6,546 nt of DNA. Origin: an uncultured Rhodospirillaceae bacterium (GTDB lineage Bacteria > Pseudomonadota > Alphaproteobacteria > MPNO01). The stretch covers positions 1-6,546 of the forward strand of contig CALGIA010000054.1 of NCBI GenBank assembly GCA_937916005.1. Direction: 5' to 3'. The notes beneath the pieces were generated by a model. It searched no databases. It saw only the letters and a list, made by a program, of their open reading frames with translations, and was not told where the DNA came from. Of the stretch, positions 6,288 through 6,546 are shown piece after piece; the first letter of the stretch is position 1, and the number at the start of each line of letters is the position of its first letter. The position numbers and the translations under genes are program-made.

Positions 6288-6546
6288 ATGAGTAGATCTG
6301 GGAACGGTGCATCCGGGCTCGATAAAGTCTTGGAATTTTGCATCGTGTCGACGCCGCGCTTTATCATCGGGTCCATGGTGCTGATCGGAATCGCGGTCAA
6401 TTTCGGCAATGTGCTGGGAAGATATCTGTTTCTCTCGCCGATCATCTGGGCCGAGGAAATCATGATCTACATCATGGTCTGGACGGTTTTCGTGGGCGCC
6501 ATTCTGGTGACCTGGGAAGGCCGCCATCTCAAGATGGATTTCTTCA
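6288..6546 (+). CDS. TRAP transporter small permease subunit (DctQ type), 5' part only
   Basis: This is the beginning of a gene for the small membrane subunit of a tripartite ATP-independent periplasmic (TRAP) transporter; 86 codons are visible and the frame is open at the right edge. These systems import carboxylates with a periplasmic binding protein (DctP) and a large permease (DctM). Seen: a short polar N-terminus, a first membrane segment (about residues 24-44) running into the family stretch NVLGRYLF, then SPIIWAEEIMIYIMVW (50-65) covering the amphipathic WAEE element and second membrane segment, and EGRHLKMD (77-84), the characteristic loop after it. Start ATG at 6288 was chosen because it is the first in frame and gives normal spacing to the first helix. 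It is divergent from the catabolic operon across 171 bases, which suggests it imports that pathway's substrate; the partner subunits would lie beyond the window. Confidence 0.9.
   Translation, partial: MSRSGNGASGLDKVLEFCIVSTPRFIIGSMVLIGIAVNFGNVLGRYLFLSPIIWAEEIMIYIMVWTVFVGAILVTWEGRHLKMDFF

Overview
The window looks like chromosomal DNA from a free-living alphaproteobacterium, probably a Rhodospirillales-like lineage. This rests on the GC-rich composition (about 60% by eye), the strong Shine-Dalgarno sites, the pairing of a DUF4197 protein with an OmpA-type lipoprotein, and a catabolic operon next to a TRAP transporter. The lineage is an inference from gene content; the window has no RNA gene or phylogenetic marker. 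I saw no insertion sequence, CRISPR array, tRNA or rRNA.

Left part, plus strand (1-1739): two envelope-type genes. The first (59-919) encodes a lipoprotein with a C-terminal OmpA-like peptidoglycan-binding domain, but an in-frame TAG at 155-157 interrupts it just after the lipobox. The rest of the frame is intact. The second (969-1739) is a complete secreted DUF4197 protein. Its stop codon lies only 3 bases from the stop of the convergent gene on its right.

Middle and right part, minus strand (6116 down to 1743): a likely three-gene catabolic operon, read in the order isochorismatase-family cysteine hydrolase, enamidase-like amidohydrolase, and molybdopterin-binding large subunit of the xanthine dehydrogenase/aldehyde oxidase family. 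A convincing sigma70-type promoter lies just upstream of the first gene. The 129-base gap between the first two genes is unusually structured. It holds an 18-bp tandem repeat, a possible 20-codon leader ORF with a good ribosome binding site, and an 18-bp near-perfect palindrome with a GTATAC core like that of GntR-family operators. At the right edge, on the plus strand and divergent from the operon, a TRAP transporter small permease gene (DctQ type) begins and runs out of the window.

How the genes may work together (inference): the amidohydrolase closely resembles the enamidase of bacterial nicotinate fermentation, which opens a cyclic enamide. A molybdenum hydroxylase subunit, a second C-N hydrolase and a carboxylate-type transporter around it suggest uptake, hydroxylation, ring opening and deamidation of a nicotinate-like or other N-heterocyclic acid. 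The 2Fe-2S and FAD subunits needed by the molybdenum enzyme, a ring reductase and a regulator are not in the window, so the substrate remains open.
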